Assembly: GCA_023634235.1 (NCBI GenBank)
Contig: JAMKCF010000023.1
Coordinates: forward strand, 843,001 to 907,000
Source: Pisaster brevispinus
Lineage: Eukaryota > Echinodermata > Asteroidea > Forcipulatida > Asteriidae
DNA: 64,000 nt
Direction of reading: 5' to 3'
The notes beneath the pieces were generated by a model. The model was given only the letters and a program-made list of their open reading frames with translations. It was not told the DNA's origin and ran no database searches. Below, one piece after another: positions 24,401 to 38,476 of the stretch. Position 1 is the first letter of the stretch, and the number at the start of each line of letters is the position of its first letter. A program made the translations under genes and the position numbers.

Positions 24401-27400
24401 AAACTGTACGCATGCTAGCACCCGTCGGTTCAGACGGGGCTAATTTTCCGGCTGTTAAGATAATTTGTAAGGGTTTGATCAACCCAGTGATTTTATGTGG
24501 GCCGCTCGTTGCCCTTGAACCGCTCGTTGTCCGTTTATGTGGGCCGCCCGTTGCCCGTGATTTTATGTGGGCCGCTTGTTGCCCGTGATTTTATGTGGGC
24601 CGCTCGTTGCCCGTGAACCGCTCGTTGCCCGTTTATGTGGGCCGCCCGTTGCCCGTGATTTTATGTGGGCCGCTTGTTGCCCGTGATTTTATGTGGGCCG
24701 CTCGTTGCCCGTGTGTTTGTGGTGTATTTATGGACCAGCTCCGTGTGTCATGGTGGGCAAGCATGCCGTTGTTTGTTTGTTTATATACCTTGAGGCAAAC
24801 ATGAATTGCATAATTTTCTTGGTTTAACTTTGTTTTTGGCAAACTGCCCGCCTTTTGCTATGTGTGGGTTCAATTAAACCAGTTTTGAGCTGTGACAGAA
24901 CACATCAGACAAGTCTGTTGTGTTTATATTGTGTATTATCAGTGTATAATTATCCTTAATGTAGGGCGTCATTATGATTATGGTAGCTTCATTGTTAGGA
25001 ATAATACAAGAATTACCTTTTCAACAAGTATCTTTGCAAGATCAAGAGCCATATTAAAGTGAGCGTCAGCAATGCCACCAGAGGCATCAAAAGCAAAGTA
25101 GATGTCGTATCCTCCACGATATGATAAATCTATGCCTCTTCCTTGAGATCTACTTGGAGTATTATCGGAAGTATCGATGGCAAGACTCCTAGAAACAAAA
25201 CCAATCCTTTCTACAGCCTCATCAATGTCATCAAAGTCAAAAGGACCTGTAAACAAAACTTTTGATCGGCAGTAAATATAGAAGATAGCATTTAACATTG
25301 AATAGCATTACTCGACAGAGAACGACAGAAAGGTTTGTTGTTTCTGTATTTTGTATATATATATTTTTTTTACAATTTCCTCATGAATACTTCAACAGCA
25401 TGTTTTCTATTTACAACAAAGAACAGTGTTAATCTAGTTATTTCTGTGCACTATCATGCAACATTTTGAGCCACAATAAGCAGTATGTATACAAAGGATT
25501 ATCAGTCAAACAAACTGTGAAGTTAATGTTTGTTTTAATAATAAAAAAGCTAAGAAAAGCAGGTTAGAATTTTCAAATTTATTCGTAAAAACTGAAGTAA
25601 ATATACAGTTCGTGAAGCATTGTAGAGCTATAAGGGTCCCCAAAAAGAATAATAATATTTTTTTTCAAATGCAAGTTTATTTACAAATAATTTTCTTTAC
25701 TTTTATTTTCTTTTGTACAAAACCTATTCTTATTATTGATATTTTACTTTTCACAGTATTTTAGAGATCGGTGGGTGCACCCATTGCCACTTTTATTGTA
25801 TAAATAGCGCCCTCAAGGGTTGAGACATTGTCATCCTTCATCTTCAAATAATAATATGGCGAGTTAAACAGTTTAGCCTTTTACTTAATATCAATAAACC
25901 CATGCAAAATCTTACAACTCCTTCGGGTTTTATTTACATCTATGTAAAATCACTTTCCTCAAAGTATTGTTTTGAAGCACTCATCCACTTTCTGCAGATG
26001 CACTCATCCAGAGGCACTGCTACCTGTCTTCACTTGGTTCCTGAGTACTACAACCTTACGCAACTTCAATTACTGACATCCTTTTTTGTGTGATTTTTAA
26101 TAGATTTTTGCTCAATTTCCATTGAGTGTACTTTGGATGGGTTATCTTCATAAGTATAACAACTCATGGTCATTATAGTTTTAAAAACAGATATAGAGAC
26201 TTTAGTTTTTAGTTTTAGTTTTTAATTAAAAACCCTAAATTAAAAATGAATTACAGTGTGATGATGACTGGGTGGCCTAGGGTGGCCGCTGTTAATGGAC
26301 CAAGACGAAGGTGAGGTCCATTAAGATTTTCGTCGTTTATCTTTCGCTGGAAAAAATATATTCACCTCACAATGGCCATTGACTCTAAGCTGTTTAATTT
26401 TTGCGTGGCACCTAATCTCCAAGACATAATTATCTATTTATGCATATTTTCCAGAACCCGACTATGAATATTTAGAATGAGTATTACCATTGGCAACTTT
26501 GGTTGGTGTTCGGCTTTGTTTCTTTGCATTATTGGTTTTGTGTGCATACTAGTTACCTTAAAATAATACAATTGCATATGCGTGCGTGGTATATGTGTCT
26601 CGTAAAAAGGAAAAAAACTAAAATATGCACAAAAAAAATAGTTGGTTTGACAGCTGCCCACACAAAATGCTCAGTGTATACATAACTATCACACACCAAG
26701 ATGCTTTTTCAGGGGCCATTTACTTGCTAGTTCACAGAGCGTATTAAATTTCATATGCAACACAAGCCTAAACAGAGTGGCATAAACTCTGAGGTATTTA
26801 TCAATGATAATTAAAAAAAACTGTTGCAGTCCTAAAATACTTTAATTTGTTAAATGTAACTCAAACTTGCACTATAAACAGATAAACATCTTTTAGAAAC
26901 CGCAGAAGTTGATAAAAATTGATTAAAGAAAATAAATAAAAATGAAACTAAGCAACTGTACCTGGTTCACAAGTGGGGGTTGCTTTCTCCCATACACCTC
27001 TCTTCTTACATTTGTTGTTCGGGGATCCAAGTAGAGTGTAACCTTCAGTGCACTTATGATACACCTTTACACTGGCAGCGACAATTCTATCCACTCTAAG
27101 ATATTCATCTTCACTTAGGGATACTTTTAAATTAGGAACATCATAGAGCTTACATGCTGTAAACACAAAGCAGTGGACAAGCAAAAATAGTAAACAAATT
27201 AAGTGATGGTAAAACACTGTATAGAAACATCTGGTGACAATGGGTCTGTACATTTTTGAATAAAGATAATTTAGTTCATTCCTGACTTTTTCAGTGCGAA
27301 ATTTGAAACACGACGTCATTGTGTACAACTTCTAATGCGTCTTTTCCAAGGGGGAATATTTCGTCAGTCAAAATGTCAAACTCAAGGCCGTTTTTAATGA

Positions 27401-30400
27401 ATACCACGGAAAGTCGGGAGTGAGCCATAACGTCCCCATTCAAAAATGTACAGACATGTTTTCCTCAGAATTATGTTATCTGAAGTTTTGGATGTTGACA
27501 AATTTTGCCTCGGAAGGTTGTCAAATACAATGGACTTTTACACCATTTTAACTTGAGGTTACAAACTTGTAGTTTTTCCCTCTCACAAGACGAATCTATC
27601 TATTGGAAAATGGGTACATCACAAAATTGAGTTTAACATTTCCCTTCCTTTACAAATACTATAGTCTTAAATAGTGCAACCACAAACTTCAACAATTTAT
27701 TGTTTCTAGTCATCTTCTGACCTCAGATCAACCACATCTATGGGTTTATTTTCAGACACACACACTTCCTGTATCCTTTTGCTTTTGTATCAAAACCTTC
27801 AAATAATTCCTACAGCAATTTGTTTTCCATTGTCAACTACAAGCTAGTATAGGCCTATGTAACATAATTTATCTTCGGAATTTATCTTTAGAAACAAAAT
27901 TTAATAACAAGCAATGATTAAATGAAATACATAACACTATTTTGAAGAAATGAGCAAACAGTCCTTACTTCTAACTCGTCCAAAACCAAAGACCTCCACC
28001 TCACACAAACTCATGTTTCCTTTATTGTTTGGCAACCTGATGGTAATATATTGTCCATACAGATTGTTTGCAGCACAATCTACATGAATGGGGTGTTGAG
28101 ATACTACTGTTGCTTCCTTGATCTTCTCAGGTCCACATAGTCTTGATGTTTCACTTTCTGGGAGTCATACATGTATTGAAGCTTCAGACAGTCTTTCCTC
28201 TGTAAGAAGAACAAGGGTATATATCATAATCTGCAGAAAAGCAACAAGCAACATTCAAATCGACGTGGTCACTCCATGACAGAGTGATCAAAAGTATGTC
28301 CAAACTATTTTTTTCTTTTAAAAATCCATTGGCTCGAATACATGTATATACTATTATCTGTATAGAATGTAGAGAACAAATATGATTAGCATTGAAGTAG
28401 ACACAAGAACTATCAAGTTAGACAGTTACATTTACTGTGGAAGTGCTTCAGTAAAGGACAATTGCACACCTTTGGGACTAGAATTTAAATTACAGTAAAA
28501 GTATAAAACTACATGTATTTAAGTGTTTTTAAGTTAAATAAGTGACGGTGAAGGAAGTGGAAAAAGTCATTGTAAGAATGTTGGTAACAGAAGAGCTGGT
28601 AACAAATCCAGCCCAAACTACAGCAAAGTACAGTGTAAGTGCTTGAAACTTTAATAAGGAAATAAAAGAATGGTGACGAGCAGTTCAATACCAACAGAGT
28701 CACTCAGTCCTTTATCGCTCGGCCACAACTCTGCAAGGTCTTAAAGAGCTGTTTATGAAGCTATCTAAGACAGAGTTGCTACAGAGTCACTAACAATATA
28801 GGAAAATCTAATAAACATTTTCTGTCTTGTATATTTTCAACTTAAGTCCTGTCTCCATTTAGCGAAGGGTTAAATGCAGGTCAGGCTCAACGGTTGTGTG
28901 TCTGTGTGCACTGCAATACATTTTACATTGAGCATTAATTGCGTAACTCATTAATGGTGCCCACGTAAGCTTGCAGGCCAAAACATGCAAGTATGAGGCT
29001 ATAAGCACAGAATACTTGTTAGCAAACTGGTCTTCTATGACTCCATACTGTACATCTTCGTCTGCGATTTCAGACTGGCAAAACACTACCACGTGGTCAC
29101 GCTTCATCCAATATGAATGCATAAAATCTGCAAAAATAGTTTCTTACCACAGCAATCTTGTCTGCCGTAGATATCAACAGATTCAATTATATAAATACCC
29201 TGTAAATCCACCTGCCAGAATAGCTCATTTCCAGCCTTTCCTGCCATAAAGTAAGATAAAACACACATTGCCACCAGCACATTTGATTCAATCAACTGAT
29301 ATTAAGATGACATCAATCATATAACTGATACTCTCATTGTTCATCAAGTTATGGACCACAAGGGAAACTGACTAAAGAAATTGTGAAATGATCTGGGATT
29401 GAACAAAGACAAATTCAATAGATCAGGATTTGAACCAACAACCTCTTGTTTAACGGGCTAGCGTGCTACATACTAAGCTATCTAAGCCCTATGTTGGTGT
29501 CTTCCTATTTGGCATTATCTTTGGCTGTCGCTTCCCAGGTTGCATCGTAAACTTGGTTGAGATCCCTGGCAGCTAATGGTTGTATGGCTTCTGATTGGTA
29601 CCCCTAAACAAACGAAGAAAGCCAACATAGGGCAAATGATAGCTCAGTTGGAAGAGTGCCAGCACCTTAATAAATAGGGATGCTTTTCTACACTGAACTA
29701 GCCAGCCATACCTCGGCCAGCCATCCACTGTTCAGAGAGAACGCTGCAAATGCCATTATGTGCTACCCATTATGTGCTACCAGTTGTAAATATTGAACTT
29801 GTTCATGCTCATTTTATATGAAGAACACATGAAGTATGAACCAGGCTTAATGCATCTGATTCATTGAGTTACCTCTCATATTATTGTTTATGTTGACATA
29901 CTCACGTGCATGAGTGCAACTTCCATGATTAAAATCTGAGTTTCTGTCACCATCTACTGCTAAGCTTGCATTCCCAGTAATGGCTCCAATGAAGGTTTCA
30001 CTTTGCACTGCTGGCTTTCCATAAGCAATATTGAAAGATGCATCTGTACATCATTAATAGACTCAGTATTACCTCCAGATTTAATTTATACCACACACAT
30101 AGAGATTAATGAGTATCACTCAAAGATTACGAGGCACTGAAGGCACAACAAGGGTTTACTGGAACTTCATCTAAAAATGGAACTTGAAATATGCATGGGT
30201 CCCATTTCAGCAAGTAAATGTTTTGATATATCATCAGTAGCAAATTGACTGTGCAAGTCTCGCTCGTATTCAAACTTCCGGGACCATTGCAGTCTCAGAC
30301 ATATGGAGTTTTTACAGGGGGATTTTGTTTCCTCCCTTATTTAAGTTTCACGCAGTTTGTGACCATGAAAATTATATATGTTGTGGGAAAGTAATAGTAA

Positions 30401-33400
30401 CTGATAAACATTATTAAAGTAAAAACAATTCAACAGTACAACGAAGAAAATCCGAGAATTAAACTTGAGCCAACACGCGGTGAGAGATACATGTAATTAC
30501 TGAACACTAGATGCCAGAAGAACGCATATTTGAGTGTGCCTACACTTCTCAACAGAATTCGAAGTTATCCGGCCCAACTTTTAACGCCAACTGTCTCTGT
30601 TCTTGTTTGCCTCAATATTTTGTTGGGACCTCCTTTAGGCCCACACAGACTTTGAGGATCATGATTCCATGTGTTTGATTAAATGCATTGGCTGTCATTC
30701 CCCTTGCTGAAAATCAAGCAGTTTAATTCCCTAATCACCCTAATGTTGTCAACCTTTGATGATGACTCAAATGAAAATCATGTTCCTCAAACTTGCCACT
30801 TTAAGTCTTTCTTTCATTGGCCATTCAACAAATTATTCTATTGATTATCCATTTATAAATAACAGATGCCCACTGGTCTCATCACCAGAGACATGTTTGT
30901 TATTGAGGTCTAACACACAAAAAAACTCAAAAATTGAAAAATGACCTCATGACATGTTTTGGGGATGAGGCACATCTCGCCACCCTCTCCCTGACCGGCA
31001 TCAAGTCTGGAAAATACGACAGTCCTGCAAAGACAAAGAAGTCTCTTGATGCCAAGTCCATCGAGACCATAGTTGGTAAGTAGATACGGTGCAATTTTTA
31101 TGTTTCATAAGTGATAAAACTCTTCACTGGGCATGTAGCCCATGTACATGTAATAAATGTTCTTGTTTCAGGATCTGTGTACACATTAAATATTAGCATA
31201 CCTTGTCACAATGGTTAAATTCAGTGGACATGGCGGTAAGTAGTGAGCAGCGACTACCCAATTAAGACAGACAATCCAAACAACTACCCAATCTTCCGCC
31301 CAGTTTTTCTTGTCAGAATTTAAAGAGGGTGGGCCATGATATAAAGTCTATCCTTAAAACATGTTTTAAATCCTTAAATACACCTATATCTACCAAGAAA
31401 ACGCCGTGTCAGAGTTGTCGAAAGCTCGGATTTTCTTTTACAAAGGCAGTTTCACGTTTCTTCTCACACCCGCCTCAAGGCAAAATCGGAACAACAGCCG
31501 TCGGTGGCTAAAAGTTGTCTCCAGAGATTCTAAACAACCGTGACGTCTTTGTATGTACTCCTCCGCCCAACGGCTGCTTGGTGTTGTGCATTGATGCTCT
31601 GCTCAGTGCATGTCACGATTTGTTTGCTGCCCTCATTTACAGCTTTTTGATAAATTTAGCTACTTAAAGGTGTAAAAACGACATGCAAATATCACTTATT
31701 TTATTACTTTAATGTCAAAAAAGAGAGGTCGGTTTGATCTAAATGTAATCTACATATAATTGGAAAGCAGAAAACTTTAAGTAAAGTCAACTTCAAATAC
31801 AGTTTTGAAAATGCCATGCCTGCCAAAAATTGCATCGTCGAGGAATCATGGTGTTTTTGTTTCTAAAATCTAGAATAAAACATTCATCAACACTTGGTGA
31901 TAAAAGTGATATTTTGCAATTTGTACGTGAAGGGAGGGGGAATACAGAGTGTTAAGTTGATGCACCCACAAGGACAGAAACTATATTTTTCCAGGTAGGC
32001 CTGATCAAATTTGCCACAATTCTTTTCACTTTCTCTAGCTACCGTCCACTTTTTGAGCTTTCATCACCAGTTTTAAATGCACATGCAGTAGGTGTTGTAC
32101 GACAACTTTTTTTCAGATCTATGCTCCTGGCCTAATTTTACAAGAATTAATTCAGCAAAGGGTCAACACTTTTATGCGGTGAGTTCTTACGAACCAGTCA
32201 AGTTTCATCAAAACTGTGTGTTGAATTGACGTGGATTTTGCCTGTACCCGACGTGTGTTAGCACTGTACGCTCAGTGCTTTGAGTTTCTGTGGAGAAAAT
32301 TGTCCACAATGACTTGGTTTGGAATCCAACCCACGACCTTCTGCTTACTCATTCAGACGCCTTGAAGGAGATGTGAAATGGATTTTTTTTTTTCATTCTA
32401 AATGAGGAAATGTACTTTTGCAGCACAAATATCCCCTTTTTCAGAAAGATTTGTTTGCAAAAATAGTTTTAAATAAATGTTGATGATTTTCCAAACCTGA
32501 TTTTTTTGCATAAACATGAGCAATGTTGTGACGTAAGGCCAGGAGCTTCTTGTGAGCCGTCTTGCCTATGACCGTGCTGGCGGTAATCACTTGTTAGTGG
32601 AATATAATTAAAAAGTGACAAGAAATTTAGCCTTCTCATTTTTATAGACTTCAGCTCTCCTTTAACCACTCGGTCACCAAGCATGTCGATGTGATCAGCC
32701 AATCGTCGTAGACATGCTTGCTCATTGACCGAGTGGTCAAGGCGTCTGCACTAGTAAGCAGGTGGTCGTGGGTTTGAATCCCACCCGAGTCAGTGTGGAT
32801 ATATTTTTCCACACAGACTCAAAGCACTGAGCAATGCAATTAGGCAAAATTTATTAGATCTATATCCCCTAGCACAAATCATCACATCTTGTACCTTAAA
32901 CATGATCTTGGGAACAACTCAGAAAATTTTAAAGACAGTTTTTTCTTGTTCATGGCATTGTAATGTTAGATAAACTTTAGTGTGTATTGTTACTATGTGT
33001 ATAGTCCTCAGGGAGCTGAGAAGGTTTTAGGAATGATATGGGAGCCTGATAAGCAGGAATAATAATAACCCAGCGCTTTGCATCCTCTGGTAAAAGGCGA
33101 TTTATAAATGTCACGTCCATTATTGTTATCATTAAGAAGTCATAGTCTGCGTAGAGAAGTGAAATATATTTGATCTAGCCTCCTTTAGGCATCCTTCCAA
33201 AATATGTCACAGTATTTCACAGAAATGTGCACATAAATTTTAAACAACTGCAGTTTTGTTGTATGTCTATAGAACTGTCTACTTCAGTCATTTTAAATGT
33301 AAACAGTGCCTTGATTTTAAAAATGTGTTAAAAACATTTGTCGTGCATAAAATACAAAAAAGGAAATAAATAAGCAAGTCTGATAGCTTGGTATTTTCAT

Positions 33401-36400
33401 TAACTATCTGTAATCTTTGTTTGATATCAAAGCCGTGTCCAACACTAAGCCGACCAACCTTTTCATCAGTTGCTACCTCTTATAATGTATGATACTTTAA
33501 CATTTTGCACCAATTAGGACCAACCAAAATGTCAGGTTTCTGGTCAACAGATTGGCTTTAAAACATGTCACACCTTGTGATTTTTTAAGAATAAATTGTC
33601 ATCTAAAAACATGCAAGTGCACATTTTGCAAACTTAGTAAAGAGAAAGTTTGAAGGGAAAATATATAATAGCTCCCCAGTTTTATGCAAGTCAATAGTTC
33701 GTAACATTTTGTTAGTCTTTGTGGCCGAGTTGATGTTGATCAACCTAAATCAGCAACAAATTAAATAACCAGTGATTTTGTGGTAAATATGTGCTATAAC
33801 TATAGTTACACTAAAAGTAAAATACAGTAAGTACAGCAGTTAATTTTTAAAGGGCGCGCTGGCTTACTGTTTACCTTATTTAGTGATGTGGAATGACAGA
33901 CATTTTTTATTTAGATGGTTGTTGTAAACAAAAATCATCAAAATATCACGTAATTAACGAAAACTGTGAAGAAACAAAAACGCGGTCAAAGGTCAGCTTA
34001 TACGCTTTTCCAGCCGTTGCAACTGTCAAGTTTACGTGACAATGTTGCGCAATGTTGTAATTAGACTGGTGCTCTGTTTACAACAATGGTGAGGCATAAG
34101 GATTCAGACTTCATATCCATCAAACACACATTTACGTGTAAATAAAAAGCAGACATAAACGGACGTCAGTCCTAGTCGAAGTCCGATCGTGGTCGTAAAA
34201 CGCACCCCAACCTGTATTCTGTGTACGACGAACTGGATGAATTTACTTGCAATGGAGAACGTTTCTTCGACATCCAAGGATCAGTACAAAAACATCGCAA
34301 GGAAAAACACCCAGAAGGTGGTCCAACGAAAGTAAAATGTAAAAAAACACGATAAATCCAAAGGGAAAGCCATCAAAAGCACCGCGACCACAAGACGTCG
34401 TCCCGTAAGGACGACTGAAACCACTGCTGGGACATTGTGCAGCTATCCTAGAAGTAGACAAGCTGTATGGGATAAACATCCCCGTCGTAATCCCGCGTGT
34501 GTAGCGCAGGCAACACGTTACAATAGTTAGGGGATAACAGCTAGGGGTAAAGACTAAAAACCCTCGTAAATAAAAAACCGTAATTGTTGGTCTGGCTCCT
34601 TACCCCTCCGACAAGTACCCAAGCTCACGGCTAGACCGGCAAGCTGTCGAGTTCATGCCCGGGGTTTGTCTCTCTGGCCAACCGAGACACGGCACCGGCT
34701 GTACGGGATATGCCCAAGGCTTACGTTCCGCTAGCTCCCACGATGGTGCGCCGTAAAACACGCTTCGGTTGCACGGACTCTCTGAATGCGAATCTTACGT
34801 TTGATTTGTCATCATTATTTACAAATTGTATCAATAGTCTGATTGCATAGTCTTTTTGGGCAAATACCCATGAATGATTGTAGAAAAACAGATTTAAATT
34901 TGGTTTAGTAATTTACTTTTATACGGCTGCAAGTAAAACTAACTTCGAAGATCACGTAATTTATCCGAACCACTTTTTGGGTTCGGATAATTCACGTGAC
35001 TTTTGAAACCTTTTTGAAAAATACTCGAAAATGGCAAAATTTGATGGTTTATTTTACGAACCGTTCTTCTCCATTCCTGGAAGACCTTTGGAGTCATATT
35101 TTAGCCTATTTTGTAGCCCAAATAGCCCAACAAAGCCGGTGTGCCCCTTTAAAGTAAAAAAATGACTACAGTAATTTTGTAGTTTAACTGTAGTAACAAA
35201 ATAGTAAATGGGAAGTAAATATTAGTAATAATGTCGTTTAAACTAAGTAATACTGCGGTTTTACTGTAGTAAATGGGACATTTGTGTCGAAAACACCGTA
35301 CTTTGACTACAGAATGAACTATAGCTATATCAAAATAAAACTACAGTTTTACTTTAGTTTAACTATAGTTTAACTGTGGTTGCACTATAGTAATACTACA
35401 ATAAAACTGCAGTTTTTCGTAAAGTAAAGCTAAAGTGTATTTTTATAAGGGCAAGGAGCACATAGAAACTGCATTGAGCTAGTTTTTCTTTAATAGTTTA
35501 TGCAAAAAAAGTTGAATATGTAGACTTGCCTTTTACTTAGAATCTTAAAAGACCAATATCTTCTTAGAAATGCTAGTTTCTGTCATAAGAATTGCTTTTG
35601 AGCTATGAAATAAATGATTTTTGTAAGATGCGATGACTTTCGGTAAAGCCAGAGCTTTGGACATGCAGCAGATACACATGAATTTGACACAATGACCTAT
35701 TAACAGAATTGACCAAATCTGATGGCATTTGAAGACTAAGAAAACTGTTGAGGATAAGCCTAAAGGAGTGGTTAATGTTCTTTTGGCAATTTGTTGTCAG
35801 CAAACTTTGCGATATCAATATAAAAAAATGAATATTCAATTGATTGCTTGGGGGTGTTGGGTGTGTACGTGAGCAAGTCTATACGTTGAAACTGAGGACT
35901 TTAACAGAAATGATTGAAGTGGTTCTACAGACCCATGAAGTCCTTGCTTTGCTTTCCTGTACACAAACTTGAACACATTGTTGAATGAAACTATGTCCAA
36001 ACTGGGTGAAGTCTTTGATTTACGGTGTGAATAAATGTGTTTTAACGCCCACAAACGAAGTGTGGACTTGAACAAAAGAGGTCCACATAATGTAGCAACT
36101 TGAAACACTATGTGGACTTACACACGTCCACAAAGTGCTTTTTACAGTGTTGAAAAATAGGATTGTCCTTATGTGTATAGAGCGAAGGAATGTCCACTTA
36201 GTGACTGACTGCAACATATGTATTGAGTGCAATCACTTTCAGTACCTTATGGAGACCAAGGACAAAACAAAAAAGGGAAAAATAAAGGGTCTCCACATGG
36301 AAATTTGTGTACAAAGTCTACGGGAAACAAATTAGTGCAGAGGCAAAGGAAATTTAAAAAAAAATGCTCTACAAGGATGCATTTTTGAGAATAAAAGGGA

Positions 36401-38435
36401 TGTGTATGTGAGTGTAGGGAGCGGAGGGGGCGAGACTCTTGAGAGGGGGTGAGTGAAGTGTAAAACCAAACTGCTATAGGATTGTTACTGTATGCTGTAA
36501 GGTATATACCTGCTTCACAATTAGCCTGAAATGACCACTGCCCATTATCACACATATACGGCTCATTGCTGTTAAGACTGTACTTTCTTCCACAGTTAAT
36601 CTGAAGAGATAGAATCATATTAGCTTATGAGAGACTGGTTGTTCAGTATGATCCATTACTTTATAACAACTCAAGAGAGTTCACTCAACAATCCCAACAT
36701 TTTTCAACTGTAATCTTCTGACAAATATTTCCATTTACTATTTTCCAGATAACAATTACATGTTTTGTTTAGAACAAAATTATATGTTCTAAAATGTTTG
36801 CTTAATTCAAATCAATCAACTGCTTTAAAAAAAACTGTAGCTGGATGTTCAAAGGTGAATTTTTAACCGAAACATTTCAGAAGAGAATAATAAGTATATA
36901 CTTCTTGATGCTTAACCCTCCTCCAAAGCACTATGTTAGGTAGTAACAACAAACTTAATAAAAGACTTACCTGTATAACTGTTCCGTGTGTGACTGTTCG
37001 GCCAGGATAATATGCATCTGACCTCTCATAGGCACCATGTTGTGGGGCATTGAGAACAATGCAATCAGCTGAAAATATCAACAGTAGTTCCTATTGACAA
37101 AACCGTTTCACTCTTCTTTGGCAAAAATGGTCATACAGTAAGTTTCCATGAGCATTGTAATTTATACCACACATCTAGGTTACATTTTACAACCTCATCT
37201 GAAATGAATTAAAACATATTTTCCTACTCAAAGGCGTGAAGCAAGTAATTGTAAAGGTATCAAAACATGTATAAGTGCCTCCAAAACTTTTTAAGCACAA
37301 GGGTCCTCTTGATAAAAAGCTGATTATGGTCTGTACTAACCATAGCATGTCATGTCAACTGGTGTCCAAATCAAATCTTCCAAACATGTACTAATCTCTG
37401 CACTTCCATGGTGATGATAGCCAGCTAAACATGTGTAGTTTAGTGTGTCCCCTGGGCTAAATCTACGACTCCTGCTATTGTGCCTCCCATTTTCGACTTT
37501 TGGCGGAGGGCTGCAATTAACTAAATAAAAAAAATAAAAAAATAAGTGAGTTGCAAGCTTTTTTTGATAAAAAATAAGTACATACACAGACCCAATTCCA
37601 AAATTATGAGCAAAATGTTGCTGATGTGGCGTTTCTTGTCATTCATTCATATAGTTGCAGGATAAATATGTTTAGTTATGAACATCAGATACACTGTCAC
37701 ACTCTTTTCCTTCACACTTTTTTGACCTTCCTCTATGTGCATCTATGCAACTAGTGACTGTTTTTAGTGCTATGGTCAAAACTGTATAACCCTGAGGTGA
37801 TCTCCAGAGCATTTTATTTTCCAAGGTGAAGCAGAGGGACAATAGAATGTTCAGGGGTGCTCCAAAGAAGATGTAGTAATATGTAGCATAAGTAAAAGCA
37901 GTTGATATTTGTTTTCTAATGCCCCATACATAGATTCTACCTAGACTTCTAAGGTAACAAGAAGCGGCTGGTGCTACTGGTGTAGTACACTGGTTGCTTT
38001 GGGTTGGTACAACGGTTGCTACAGGTAGAGTACATTGGTTGCTTTGGATTAGTCCATGTATCAAGCTGATGGTGAGGGCAAGCATTGTAGGATCTTTTGA
38101 TTTGTCAGTAACACACAGTGGGCTTATTAGATTTTTTCAAGCACCTACCCAACAATTTAGAATGTTGAAGTAAACCCTTCGTCTTTTGCAGAACTACACA
38201 ATAACTTTATTTTGCATGGTTCAAAAAACATAATACAAAAGGATATTGTGGAGAATGCTACTTTATGCTTTATGTACAGCAAATACATGTAACGTTTACT
38301 CAAAATACAGTGTAATATAACTGCAAAATGTATTTCTTTCTTTATGCTTTGTATGTTGGTGTATCGCCACTACCTGGTAGGCTGCTACCACTGCTGCTTC
38401 TACTGCTGCTGCTACCACTGCTGCTGCTGCTTGTG

Positions 38436-38476
<41 letters not shown>

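Larger units (their letters stand above)
36440..37110. repeat. Intragenic duplication, copy 1 (CCP5 module)
   Basis: This block holds both CCP5 exons and their intron. It matches 45385-46030 over exons and introns, with a few indels. Identity extends into intron sequence such as TTAGCTTATGAGAGACTGG. Confidence 0.85.

Noticed and set aside
28165..28167. Selenocysteine explanation of the TGA
   Set aside because: The position is Gly in FTP homologues, not a redox Cys, and no SECIS element can be tied to this gene here.
32724..32830. Functional tRNA-Ser/Leu gene
   Set aside because: The T arm is good, but the anticodon arm is not intact, the tail is SINE-like, and an inverted copy lies 400 bp away.
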